Source of the DNA: CAWGJF01 sp963822905
Lineage (GTDB): Bacteria; Bacteroidota; Ignavibacteria; Ignavibacteriales; Ignavibacteriaceae
DNA: 64,000 nucleotides
Assembly (NCBI GenBank): GCA_963822905.1
Contig: CAWGJF010000003.1
Location: forward strand, 720,346 to 784,345
Direction: 5' to 3'
Part shown: positions 39,674 to 48,404 of the stretch, one piece after another
Layout of the letters: each line of letters begins with the position of its first letter
Position numbering within the stretch: the stretch's first letter is position 1
The notes under the pieces: model-generated
Database searches by the model: none
What the model saw: the letters and a program-made list of their open reading frames with translations, nothing else
Told to the model about the DNA's origin: nothing
Position numbers and translations under genes: made by a program

Positions 39674-40261
39674 ATGAAAAAATATTTTACTCTTATTCCT
39701 GTTCTATTATTAACAATATTACTAACCAACCGCTGTGAAAAACCCAAACCAGTGGTTAAACCAATCGACAGCACAAAAGTTTTTACATACGATTCACTGA
39801 TTACAAACCCGGATCAGCCGGGTGGATCCAGCACAATTAAAAAAGTAAACCTGAGAGGAGATGTTATTGATGTTTGGAAGAAAAGCTGGAATGAAAAAGG
39901 GGAAATGAGTCGTTCGATGATGCACTATAACCTGGCAGGGCAGCCGATTTATTCCATTGATTCTGTATTTGACAAAAGCAATATGCTTACTGAATTAACT
40001 CACAGCATCGATTCTTTATCAGAGTACGAGCATTATTTTCTTAACAGCGAAGGTGACACAGTTAAAACATCAATCGGTATACATACACAAAAATATTTTG
40101 TAATCTTTCAGCGTACACACGCCAGCCCGCCTGCCTACTCTGCTTTGCTGGACGGCAATCCTAATTCAAAGATAAATGTTAAAGAAACGGATTTTATGAA
40201 TGCGCAGAGGTCTTTTAATATGAAGTGTGAAATGCTGGATATGCCGCAGACTAAACATTAA
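39674..40261 (+). CDS. Lipoprotein of unknown function
   Basis: 195 aa. The signal peptide MKKYFTLIPVLLLTILLTNRC ends at Cys21, a plausible lipidation site although the lipobox (TNRC) is imperfect. The mature part is polar with a WKKSWNEKGEMSRSMMHYN stretch reminiscent of YD/MORN-like lipoproteins. No known family assigned. It is the last plus-strand gene of the block and converges with the TPR-like gene. Confidence 0.65.
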   Translation: MKKYFTLIPVLLLTILLTNRCEKPKPVVKPIDSTKVFTYDSLITNPDQPGGSSTIKKVNLRGDVIDVWKKSWNEKGEMSRSMMHYNLAGQPIYSIDSVFDKSNMLTELTHSIDSLSEYEHYFLNSEGDTVKTSIGIHTQKYFVIFQRTHASPPAYSALLDGNPNSKINVKETDFMNAQRSFNMKCEMLDMPQTKH

Positions 40262-40289
40262 GCCTGGTCTTCAGATTCCGGTAAGCTTT

Positions 40290-40697
40290 TTATTTCCTGG
40301 AACTCCTCTTTTCAGTTACACTCCTGTTTTTTAGATAAGAAAGTTTTTCAAGTGCAAACTCATCATCAGGTGTTAATTCCAGCACCCTGAATATTGTACT
40401 CATTGCCTTAATTGAATTGCCGTTAAGAATGTAAGCTGTAGTTAAATCATTCAATGCATCAGTATTATTCGGGTCATCCATTAACACATCATTAAGGGTT
40501 TCAATTGCTCTTTCATATTCAGCGCCGTTAATCATTATGCCGGCTTTAACGATGTTTTCTCTTAGCCTGAACTGTTGTATTAAATGCCTTGATGCATTCC
40601 TTCCATCTATTCCAAGAGAATTTTGTTCGAAATTAAGTACGTGTTCCATATACCAACCCTTTGTTGTTTCCGAATCACTAATCTTAACAAATGCCAA
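40290..40697 (-). CDS. TPR-like protein, possibly a fragment
   Basis: 135 aa. The C-terminal half contains about two TPR-like helical hairpins (GAEYERAIETLNDVLMDDPN and GNSIKAMSTIFRVLELTPDD). The N-terminal ~35 residues have no recognised domain and no signal peptide. A scaffold or protein-interaction role is typical of TPRs. The short length suggests either a minimal TPR protein or the 3' remnant of a longer one. Confidence 0.6.
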   Translation of the reverse strand: MAFVKISDSETTKGWYMEHVLNFEQNSLGIDGRNASRHLIQQFRLRENIVKAGIMINGAEYERAIETLNDVLMDDPNNTDALNDLTTAYILNGNSIKAMSTIFRVLELTPDDEFALEKLSYLKNRSVTEKRSSRK

Positions 40698-40806
40698 AAT
40701 TATGCCTTATGGATTGTGCAAATTTTTGCTGAAATGAATATTACACGTGGTTAATAACCTATCGGTTGGCTAATATTTGACAGTCCAATAATAACTTATT
40801 GAAGGT

Positions 40807-40970
40807 GGGGAGTCCTGATAAGTAAAATTATTTGATGAAATTTTATAAACCTGGTTAGCTGTGGATTTATCAAAACGGCAGTTAGCTTTGATGCCGGATT
40901 ATTATTTTCCCTTTTTCTCTATTGGCTTTTTACTTACCTGTCAGCCTTTGGCTGATTAAAGAGGTTAGGC
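40807..40970 (-). repeat. Array-end site I (distal end of array 2)
   Basis: Ends at core GTTAGGC (40964-40970). The last 43 bases (TTTTTACTTACCTGTCAGCC ... GATTAAAGAGGT) also end sites E and F and contain the hairpin CAGCC-TTT-GGCTG. On its left at 40808-40822, GGGGAGTCCTGATAAG resembles part of T1/T2 in the opposite orientation. No full left arm was found. Confidence 0.55.
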
Positions 40971-40996
40971 GCTGACAACAAATTTATTACTTAAGA

Positions 40997-42238
40997 TTAT
41001 TCAATAATGTACAACTGTTTTGGTGATGGATAATAATTTGAATGCGGAAACAAAAGATATCCATTCTGCGTCAGGCTTGGGCCAGCCTCCTTAACATAGG
41101 CAGCTACTGTTACATTCCAGAGAATTGTCCCGGAAGTACTCACCGCCTGTACATCATAATTCTGAAAATCATCAGATGTTTCAATAAAAATTGTTCCATT
41201 AGCATCGCTAACGAGGTGAGTAATATAATCACCCTGGGCAACAGGTATATCCCATCGCTTTTGCCCATCATTGTCTACCAAGAACAGTTTTCCCCTCGAT
41301 AAATATGCTATATTACCATTGGGATCAATTGTAACGTTCCAGTTTTCTCCAACTCCTTTAATGCGCCATCTGATTTTACCTGTTGGTGAAATTGAAACGA
41401 GATCATTGCCTATGTAAGTAAATACATTTCCATCTACATCGATACTTATTGCTCCCCTTTGTTGATCCCCCAAAGAATCAGTTCGCAAAACAACACCATT
41501 AGTATTCAGAACATAAAGAGACTGTTCCGCTGTACGTCCGCCAATATAAAACCTGCTGCCATCAGGAGAAAAACTAATAATAGAAGCTCCCCAATTAAAT
41601 TCGCCGGTTGGTGCTGTTTGCTGCCAAATAATATTTCCTGATTTACTGATAGCATATAACGTTCCCGATGATGTAATTGTATAAATATTACCATGAATAT
41701 CAATTCCGCTGGATTTTATCACCACATATCCCTGTAGTTGAGTATGCCAATGTAAATTACCATCCTTTCCGAACGCAGATATGCCATCGGTTACACCAAC
41801 TATAATATCACCATCGGCAGTAACCATCGGAGAGTTATAATTCGCGCTGCCACTCGCCTTTCCTATAAATCTATTCCACAGTTTTGTACCGTCTATTCTT
41901 ATTGCATATAAATTTGAATCTGCAACTATATAGAACAGGTCGTCTGTACCCATTACCGGGTCAGTTGTGTATTGGCCCAATGGTACCGTAGTTTTAATCT
42001 TCCCTTGTGAAGGCCCAGCAAAAGAACTTCTTCCTGTACACTGAGCATCTTTAAGTGCCTTTGGCCAGGCCGTATGGGCTAATGAATTCCATGGAATGTC
42101 ATATTGAGGTCGGACAACATAGTTTATCTTTACAGGTTCTATATCTGATACTGCGGTTGTATGTTTTTTGCATCCAATTGAGGATGTTAAAATTAAAATA
42201 AAAGAACAAAATGTAAATAATGATATTATATTTTTCAT
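40997..42238 (-). CDS. PQQ-like beta-propeller lipoprotein, cassette gene
   Basis: 413 aa from the ATG at 42238, chosen because it opens a lipoprotein signal peptide (MKNIISLFTFCSFILILTSS, then IGC). A longer frame would start inside site E. The body consists of repeated ~40-residue blades of the PQQ/Kelch-like outer-membrane type (YAIRIDGTKLWNRF, SAFGKDGNLHWHTQ, YAISKSGNIIWQQT, VSISPTGKIRWRI). This is the BamB-like fold, although nothing ties it to BamB function. It is the single gene of the cassette between site I and site E. Confidence 0.8.
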   Translation of the reverse strand: MKNIISLFTFCSFILILTSSIGCKKHTTAVSDIEPVKINYVVRPQYDIPWNSLAHTAWPKALKDAQCTGRSSFAGPSQGKIKTTVPLGQYTTDPVMGTDDLFYIVADSNLYAIRIDGTKLWNRFIGKASGSANYNSPMVTADGDIIVGVTDGISAFGKDGNLHWHTQLQGYVVIKSSGIDIHGNIYTITSSGTLYAISKSGNIIWQQTAPTGEFNWGASIISFSPDGSRFYIGGRTAEQSLYVLNTNGVVLRTDSLGDQQRGAISIDVDGNVFTYIGNDLVSISPTGKIRWRIKGVGENWNVTIDPNGNIAYLSRGKLFLVDNDGQKRWDIPVAQGDYITHLVSDANGTIFIETSDDFQNYDVQAVSTSGTILWNVTVAAYVKEAGPSLTQNGYLLFPHSNYYPSPKQLYIIE

Positions 42239-42246
42239 TTTAATAT

Positions 42247-42416
42247 GCCTACCAGTGTTGCCGATAACCGGCGCCACAATTTTACCCACCTATGGCGGTA
42301 CAAGAATGCCAAATAGAAGTAACTACTTTTTTTACAAATTATTTTTGCCAGGGTGTTTTATTACCTATTAGCTTTTTACTTACCTGTCTGCCTTTGGCTG
42401 ATTAAAGAGGTTAGTC
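42247..42416 (-). repeat. attC-like site E
   Basis: 170 bp. The left core is GCCTACC (one change from GCCTAAC), followed by GTTGCCGATAACCGGCGCC, very like the left arm of site H. The right ~80 bp, ending GAGG-TTAGTC, is shared with site F. The left core still matches the start of its own cassette at 40964 (GTTAGGC) except for one base. Confidence 0.7.
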
Positions 42417-42421
42417 ATTTT

Positions 42422-43078
42422 TTACAATTCATAACCAATTAATATTTGAAATCTTTTAGAACTTACGCTAACAAAATTTTCAAAATCTTTATTTGTTAAT
42501 TCTGACAAGCTGAACCATGCTTCTGCACCAAATGTAAAATGAGAATAGGTATATGACAGTCTCCCTCCCAAATCAATCGACCATTTCTTAAATAAGGAGC
42601 TCACATCTTCTTCCTTCCATTCCCGATTTGTACCTGCAGGATCGACCGAACTTCCGAAAAATTTACCCGTAATATCTAAAAATCTATTGTACTTGCTTCC
42701 TGCTGAAAGTGAAACATTATTAAGTTTGTATGATGCAAATAATCCCAATTCCAATGTCTTAAAGAGATATTCGTCTTCGTAACCATTTGATTTAGGATTT
42801 GATTTCCCACCAAGAATAGAATATCCAACAAATGGTCTCAATGAAAAATTATATACTATCCCTTTTCTCCAACTAATTCTAAACGTAGGTGTTAATTTGA
42901 AACTATTACGCAAAAAAGACTCCGATGAATATAATGGTGCGGAAGGAATCTCCTGATGTTTTAATTGATTATATCCTAATCCAATTTCCATTCCAAGTCC
43001 TTGTGGTAAAAAATCTAAAGACTGAGAATGGCACATGCAAGTTGATATTAAGAAGGATAATAAAAACAACTTCTTCAT
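42422..43078 (-). CDS. Outer-membrane beta-barrel protein, cassette gene
   Basis: 218 aa. Signal peptide MKKLFLLSFLISTCMCHSQS, then alternating hydrophobic beta-strands with aromatic girdles (KGIVYNFSLRPFVGYSI, SYTYSHFTFGAEAWFSL) and a C-terminal strand ending with a hydrophobic residue (FQILIGYEL). This is the pattern of an 8- to 10-stranded outer-membrane barrel. The stop lies 6 bp from the core of site E. Function unknown; single gene of its cassette. Confidence 0.72.
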   Translation of the reverse strand: MKKLFLLSFLISTCMCHSQSLDFLPQGLGMEIGLGYNQLKHQEIPSAPLYSSESFLRNSFKLTPTFRISWRKGIVYNFSLRPFVGYSILGGKSNPKSNGYEDEYLFKTLELGLFASYKLNNVSLSAGSKYNRFLDITGKFFGSSVDPAGTNREWKEEDVSSLFKKWSIDLGGRLSYTYSHFTFGAEAWFSLSELTNKDFENFVSVSSKRFQILIGYEL

Positions 43079-43106
43079 TTACGTCCCCTTCTATTATTTG
43101 ATGAAT

Positions 43107-43393
43107 GCCTAACAAAGTTGTGCCTAAGCTGAAGCCCAACACAACAATTTTACTTTTTTAATATCTTTTTATTTATAATAAAAATTCTTTCACAAACAAC
43201 TATGAACAAAAAATCTAAAATAGCCTGCCCGCATCTGGTGTAGCTATCTGGTAATCGAATAGTTAGTTGTTAGTAAAATTTGAAGATCATTAAATCAAAG
43301 AACTTTTTTTACAAATTATTTTTGTCAGGGTGTTTTATTACCTATTGACTTTTTACTTACCTGTCAGCCTTTGGCTGATTAAAGAGGTCATAT
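43107..43393 (-). repeat. attC-like site F
   Basis: 287 bp, the longest and probably composite. The left core GCCTAAC (43107-43113) and left arm GTTGTGCCTAAGCTGAAGCCC match site B. The right ~80 bp matches site E and ends GAGG-TCATAT. An internal GTTAGTTGTTAG near 43261 may be the remains of another core. Contains no gene. Confidence 0.7.
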
Positions 43394-43405
43394 AGCTACT
43401 TTGAA

Positions 43406-44535
43406 TTAGCTAAACCAGTTTAGAATTTTCATATATGATTGATCACTACTTCTACTATCCCATGCACCATTGATATGTTCTATTAACTCAACTAAATCTT
43501 TTTCTATGGTAGATTGCCATAAATTTGAATTGTACTCATAAACTCTTAACATATTATCAACGTCAAATATTCTACCCGTTCCAGAAGCTTTTATTAAGGC
43601 TACAGGTTTATCCATTGCCATTCTTACGCCTAATTCAAAAAGTACATTTGGATTGTGGTCTGTTAAATCTGCTAAAACAAGATCGGCTTCTAATAAATCA
43701 TTGATAATTGTTGATTGGATAACATCACTACCCTGTTTATTTGCAGTCGCAACTGAAAACTTTGCGGCAATGCCAGCTGGGGTTATTAAACTTCTCAATA
43801 CCTCTCCAAAAAATCCCTTTGGTCTGCTATCTGTCTTTTCAGAAAAAGGCATAATTACAAAAAGCTTTAGCTTTGATTTTGAACCCTTTGGTTGCTCGCC
43901 GACTAATATAGTTGATGGTTTATTATGTGAATCGATTGTTTCGCCAGATTGATCGCCACTTGTAATGCCGAGTTCTTTGCAATTTTCACGAAATAGATTT
44001 GAAAATTCCTCGTGAAATTCTGTGGCAAGTTTAAATTCATTCTCCAATGTGTTCCCAAGATATTTCATTTCAGGTAGGTTACTTCCTTTATAATGTTCCA
44101 AAACTGATTTGAATATTGGAACTTTCAAAAATGCCTCTATTTTTTTTTCTTTTTCGGTTTGTTGATCTGGGCGTATAATATTTCTTTTCCAAGCTCCGTT
44201 ATTTCTATTTTTTCAGTTTTACTTGATCCAATGGTTAATTCATAATCCCGAGAGGCTGCAGTTAAATAGTAAAACTTAGGTGTGCCAGGTCCAATTTCAA
44301 CGGCTTTACCAATTTCTTTAGGATCCCAAGGTTTACCCCCATTCAATTCTTTTATTTTCTGTGCAATTTTAAGCGCTGTTAAAACTGTTTCTTTTGGAAA
44401 GGGTCTTTTGGAAGATGCTTTTCTATTTGTCGCAGTCTTTTTCTTTTTCTTGACTTTACCCTTCTTTTTAGATGTTAGTTTTTTATTTGGTGAATTGATT
44501 TCTGATGACTCAACAACATTATCTTCTTCATTCAT
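43406..44535 (-). pseudogene. Winged-helix plus nucleotide-hydrolase-like (TIR/NDT-like) protein, frameshift at A9 run
   Basis: Two frames that join into one ~376-aa protein. The first (44535-44137) has a Lys-rich start and a winged-helix-like domain (FPKETVLTALKIAQKIKELN; YELTIGSSKTEKIEITELGK). It ends in a run of Lys coded by nine A (44140-44148). Shifting one base there reads KKKIEAFLKVPIFKSVLEHY straight into the second frame. The C-terminal domain has MPFSEK, LEADLVLADLTDHNPNVLFE and LGVRMAMDKPVALI, the signature of nucleoside 2-deoxyribosyltransferase/TIR-like domains found in immune sensors. NAD- or nucleotide-cleaving activity is possible but unproven. Cassette between F and G. Confidence 0.72.
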
Positions 44536-44561
44536 TTTTATCTCCTTATAAATTTAAAGCT

Positions 44562-44749
44562 ACATAACGGCATTTTGCCCAAGCCGAAGCCCACCACAAC
44601 AATGCCACATTTTTAAAATAATTTTTAATTAGAACAAAACTTTTATTTACAAAGTACGCCAAACAACAAACCCGAAACGGAACGACTAACACTAAAATTT
44701 ATAAAATGCCAAATGCGAAAACGGCGTCCGCTTGATTGGCGGGTTATAC
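44562..44749 (-). repeat. attC-like site G
   Basis: 188 bp. Cores ACATAAC (44562-44568) and GTTATAC (44743-44749) do not pair with each other. Arms TTTTGCCCAAGCCGAAGCCC and GGCGTCCGCTTGATTGGC. The segment AATGCCAAATGCGAAAACGG before the right arm is nearly the same as in site H. Confidence 0.8.
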
Positions 44750-44768
44750 TTACGTGCTTTAATTTTAA

Positions 44769-44790
44769 GGGTAAGCATTTCTGTTTACCC
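44769..44790 (-). terminator. Hairpin downstream of the exported cassette gene
   Basis: GGGTAA and TTACCC pair around a 10-base loop, about 18 bp after the stop at 44808 (minus strand) and just before site G. The T run is on the plus-strand side (TATTTTTTT), so termination would act better against plus-strand transcripts. Function uncertain. Confidence 0.4.
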
Positions 44791-44807
44791 TATTTTTTTG
44801 TAATGGT

Positions 44808-46067
44808 TTATTTCAACAATATCATTTTGTTGTTTTGCACAAAATTATTTACCCTTAAAGAGTATATGTAAACACCCGAAGGTAAATTGCTTGCATCAAA
44901 ACTTACGATGTGGGAACCTTTAGATTTAATTTCGTTTGTAAGAGTAGTAACTTCACTACCCAATAGATCGTAAACTTTCAATTGAACTAATCCACTCATT
45001 GGAAGTTGATAAACTATGTTTGTTACAGGGTTAAATGGATTTGGAAAATTCTGAAATAAAATATAAGAGTTTAATTGAGAATTTTCTTCTTCACTTTCCA
45101 CAGAAACAGGTGTAGCACTTCTGTAAATTCCATAATTATGTACACTGCAATACGCATATCCATCATTATCAAAATATACGCTGTTTATAAATGAGGTGTA
45201 TGGCAAACTACCCGGGAGGCCTGAATTTATTATCTGCCAGCTGTCACCATAATCAATAGACATTATTAAGCCTTCCTGTTCAGCCCCTGCCATTATATAT
45301 CCGCCTGGTTTTGTTGTAACATATCTTATCCAGCCATGTCTTATATATTCCCAGTTATCTCCCCAATCATTAGTTCTGTATATACCTGACCTTCTTGTTC
45401 CCAAATAAATATAGCTTTCGTCTGATAGAGTTAGATTCATAAAGAAGTCAGTAGCGGGAGGAATACCATTAGTAATAAGCTGCCAAGATGAACCATTATC
45501 ATCTGATCTAAATATTTCAGAAAAAGTAGCAGCAAATAATTTCCCGTCGTCGGACCTTACTATATCCACTATTTCATTCCCCGGATCAGGACTAGAACCT
45601 GATTTTAACCAACTTTCTCCTTCATCAACTGATAAATAGACTGCATCATAGACGCTTGCAAAAATGCTATCAGAGATTTTCAGAATTTTAGTACAGGAGT
45701 TAATTGATGCACCTGTATTTTTTTGCACCCAGGTTTTTGAGCCATCGGTAGACTTATAAATACCCCCGCTTTCGCTCCCATCAGCTGAAATTAATATATC
45801 ATTATTATCTAAAAATAAAATGCTATTAATAGAAATAAATAAACTATCATTTATTTCGCCATAAGAATTCCAGGTTTCGCCAAAATCATCCGAAAAAAAA
45901 ACAGAATCACCAAATCCCTGCCATTCCGTTGAATAAAGCCTGCCCGAATTGTCTTGGGTAATATTTGCTATAAAAAATCCATCTAGACCAATATATTCCC
46001 AGAATTCCTGAGCGAATGTTGTATGAACGAATACTATGATAACAAAAATTAAAATATTCGACTTCAT
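44808..46067 (-). CDS. Secretion-tailed BNR beta-propeller protein, cassette gene
   Basis: 419 aa. Signal peptide MKSNILIFVIIVFVHTTFAQ. The body has about seven Asp-box/BNR blades (FSDDFGETWNSY, STDGSKTWVQK, SVDEGESWLK, RSDDNGSSWQL, SIDYGDSWQII). The tail QNFPNPFNPVTNIVYQLP...NKMILLK marks it for the type IX-like route. It lacks the longer LPVELSSF module. It shares a 2.7-kb cassette (sites G to H) with the tailed protein just upstream (20-bp gap), so an operon of two exported proteins has moved as one cassette. Confidence 0.87.
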   Translation of the reverse strand: MKSNILIFVIIVFVHTTFAQEFWEYIGLDGFFIANITQDNSGRLYSTEWQGFGDSVFFSDDFGETWNSYGEINDSLFISINSILFLDNNDILISADGSESGGIYKSTDGSKTWVQKNTGASINSCTKILKISDSIFASVYDAVYLSVDEGESWLKSGSSPDPGNEIVDIVRSDDGKLFAATFSEIFRSDDNGSSWQLITNGIPPATDFFMNLTLSDESYIYLGTRRSGIYRTNDWGDNWEYIRHGWIRYVTTKPGGYIMAGAEQEGLIMSIDYGDSWQIINSGLPGSLPYTSFINSVYFDNDGYAYCSVHNYGIYRSATPVSVESEEENSQLNSYILFQNFPNPFNPVTNIVYQLPMSGLVQLKVYDLLGSEVTTLTNEIKSKGSHIVSFDASNLPSGVYIYSLRVNNFVQNNKMILLK

Positions 46068-46087
46068 ATTTTTAAAGTATTTTTTAG

Positions 46088-47314
46088 TTATTTAATTAAA
46101 ATCATTTTTTTTGTAAATGAATATCCATTTGCTTTTAAAGTATAGAAATAAAGACCTGATGAAAGGTTTGAAGCATTAAATGCAATCTGATAATTACCTG
46201 CTTCTTTTCTTTCGTTAACTAAATCAGCAATAAGAGTACCAAGAATATCATATACTTTCAATGTAACGTAAGAGTTTTCCGGAATATAATAACTGATTAA
46301 AGTTGAAGGATTGAACGGGTTAGGAAAATTTTGAGTAAGATTATATTTAAATTTGTTATTATTATTTGAAACAGATTTTTTATCAATATCGTCTCCAGGA
46401 ACATTTACTATAACAGTATTTGATGCTGAGGTTTCTATCGGATTTGGCGGGTTTTCTGTATAAACTCCTTTAACATAATAATAAACATCTGTTCCTGCTT
46501 GTCCACCCGGTCGAATCAAAGAAACTGTTTCATCAACATAAGTAAATTCATCATCATCCACAGTAGCAAGAAGTTCCCAGCCTCCATAATTTCTATAAAT
46601 TCTGTATTCATAAATTCCTAAATTCGCAGGGTATGGGCCCCAAATTAACCTGGGGTGGTTATTTTCATCAGGGATTACAGCTAAACAATTATCCCAGTAA
46701 TCTGGAAATTCGAATGTTGATGGTATAGCAGGATTAGTTTCTTTGAATTCCCAAAACCTAATTAAATCACCATTAGAAACTTCGGTAAATGAACTTGTTC
46801 CATTCGGAGAGATATAAAATCTGTTATTATTGAAATCATATTTAATCCAGTGGTCAACTGCATGACCAATATGTGTAACATTAAAATATGGTATTCTATC
46901 ATCCCTGTAATCAATGTAAAAATGTGAATCGCTTGCATTTGTTGAAATTTTATATAAACCATAGCCATAAACAGGAACTACGGTGTCATTAATTGTAGTC
47001 TGGTCTTGAGAATATACAATATTCCATCCTTTCCAGTCACCCGCCACTATTGAATTTTTAATATGCCAAGGATAAATGGAATTATCTATATAAGGATCTT
47101 CATTTATAAAAAATCCTGGTGGATTAAAATTCTGATTAGCAGCCCAAACAGTTCCAACCTTATCTAAATGAAAAGTGTACGAATTAGGTTGTGGACAATT
47201 TGAGAAACCAAGAAACAATTCAACAAACCAAGCAGTTTTTCCTCCTGAACCTTGAGGAAAAAGATATGTTGAAAATATTACAAAGAAAATAATTGATTTA
47301 AGAATTTTCATCAC
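46088..47314 (-). CDS. Secretion-tailed exported protein with Fn3-like region, cassette gene
   Basis: 408 aa. Signal peptide (MMKILKSIIFFVIFSTYLFPQ). The first ~200 residues form an unknown beta-rich domain (VGTVWAANQNFNPPGFFINE, PSTFEFPDYWDNC), the next ~90 look fibronectin-III-like (LGIYEYRIYRNYGGWELLAT). The tail QNFPNPFNPSTLISYYIPEN...KKMILIK follows. Its ATG lies about 140 bp inside the cassette end defined by site H, space enough for an own promoter. Partner of the downstream propeller gene in the same cassette. Confidence 0.83.
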   Translation of the reverse strand: MMKILKSIIFFVIFSTYLFPQGSGGKTAWFVELFLGFSNCPQPNSYTFHLDKVGTVWAANQNFNPPGFFINEDPYIDNSIYPWHIKNSIVAGDWKGWNIVYSQDQTTINDTVVPVYGYGLYKISTNASDSHFYIDYRDDRIPYFNVTHIGHAVDHWIKYDFNNNRFYISPNGTSSFTEVSNGDLIRFWEFKETNPAIPSTFEFPDYWDNCLAVIPDENNHPRLIWGPYPANLGIYEYRIYRNYGGWELLATVDDDEFTYVDETVSLIRPGGQAGTDVYYYVKGVYTENPPNPIETSASNTVIVNVPGDDIDKKSVSNNNNKFKYNLTQNFPNPFNPSTLISYYIPENSYVTLKVYDILGTLIADLVNERKEAGNYQIAFNASNLSSGLYFYTLKANGYSFTKKMILIK

Positions 47315-47452
47315 GATACCTCTTTAATATTAAATTATTTAGTAATTATTAAAGAAAAAGAAATTTCTCAAGCAACCAATTCATATAAAACCAGAGGAAT
47401 AAAAATATTTTACCGTTTTCATTTCCGTTACCTTTTCTCATTTTGTGAGTAA

Positions 47453-47691
47453 GTATAACGGAGTTGCCGATAAGCGGCGCCCAGAACAGCGAATGCCACT
47501 TAAAAACAACTGCCGAAAATTTAGCAAACTGTGCTTAACTTTCATCGTAAGCGCAGTTTGCAACAATGTTTTTTAATAGCAACTACCTTGAACAAGTTAG
47601 CCGAAACAGAACAACTAACTTCATAAATTCATAAAATGCCAAATGCGAAAACGGCGTCCGCTTGAGGCGCTGTTATATTGGCGGGTTATGC
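47453..47691 (-). repeat. attC-like site H
   Basis: 239 bp. Cores GTATAAC (47453-47459) and GTTATGC (47685-47691). Arm segments AAGCGGCGCC and GGCGTCCGCTT pair with one extra plus-strand T. The central hairpin GCAAACTGTGCTTA / TAAGCGCAGTTTGC matches that of site B. A second core-like GTTATAT sits 13 bp before the right core. Confidence 0.82.
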
Positions 47692-47886
47692 CTTAATCCT
47701 ATACAATAATTTCGTTTCAACTTTAAAATTATTACAAATGAAAGAATATCTTATATAATAAAATTCAACCACATTGCTTCCTTTTATCTTATAAAAACTT
47801 TCATAATAATATCCTTCATCGGATTTTTTCAATCTATTGTAATCTTCAGAGTCTATAATCATTAAGTATTTTAAAATAATTCTCAT
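47686..47886 (-). CDS. Small cassette protein of unknown function
   Basis: 66 aa. Its TAA stop lies inside the core of site H, giving the ending RIKA, exactly as in the VOC gene at the other end of the cassette collection. The start ATG at 47886 follows GGGAG with almost no spacing; the internal Met at position 9 is an alternative. Rich in Tyr, Lys, Phe; no family. Could also be a 3' extension of the preceding gene, from which it is separated by one stop. Confidence 0.45.
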   Translation of the reverse strand: MRIILKYLMIIDSEDYNRLKKSDEGYYYESFYKIKGSNVVEFYYIRYSFICNNFKVETKLLYRIKA

Positions 47887-47909
47887 CTCCCGATTATATA
47901 TTTAATCAT

Positions 47910-48392
47910 TTAAAAGTATTCAACATCTTTATAATAGTCTGTTAAAAGATTATACAACTTGATGAAAAATAGTTTGTCTACATTAGTATCTTCCCCCAAG
48001 ATTAAATCTATAAAACTCTCCTCTTTTCCAAAGGTAAATTCTTTTTGAAAAATATTATGTTTTTGCCCACCGAAAGGTTTAACCGCAAAAATATATTTAA
48101 AATGTGGATATGGACCAATATCAGTCAGATCTTCTATTTCAATAATTCTTATATCATTAATTTTAAATATCTCTTTTATATTGAATTTAAAGTTCGTTGT
48201 TTTATTAAAAGGGCCAAAGCTATTTGTTGTATCTTCAGGATAAGGGAAATAACCCCAATCATTCGGCGGATTATAAAATTCTAATTTGTGTTTGATTATT
48301 GCATATTCAGCTAAATATTTGAAATCTTCATTTAGATTTTGTGCAATAATACTTGAAGTAAATAAAACAATATATAAAACGATTATTTTCAT
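47910..48392 (-). CDS. Exported cassette protein of unknown function
   Basis: 160 aa with signal peptide MKIIVLYIVLFTSSIIAQ. The mature chain is Tyr-, Phe- and Asp-rich (FYNPPNDWGYFPYPED), with no recognised domain. It is the first gene of array 2 in the reading direction, starting 13 bp from the core that joins element T2, so it would be the cassette best placed for a promoter in or beyond T2. Confidence 0.6.
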   Translation of the reverse strand: MKIIVLYIVLFTSSIIAQNLNEDFKYLAEYAIIKHKLEFYNPPNDWGYFPYPEDTTNSFGPFNKTTNFKFNIKEIFKINDIRIIEIEDLTDIGPYPHFKYIFAVKPFGGQKHNIFQKEFTFGKEESFIDLILGEDTNVDKLFFIKLYNLLTDYYKDVEYF

Positions 48393-48404
48393 ATTTGAAT
48401 TAAG

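Noticed and set aside
44808..47314. Two independent cassettes
   Set aside because: Only 20 bp separate the two genes and no core or arm sequence lies between them; the matching ends GTTATACTTAC are at 44743 and 47459.
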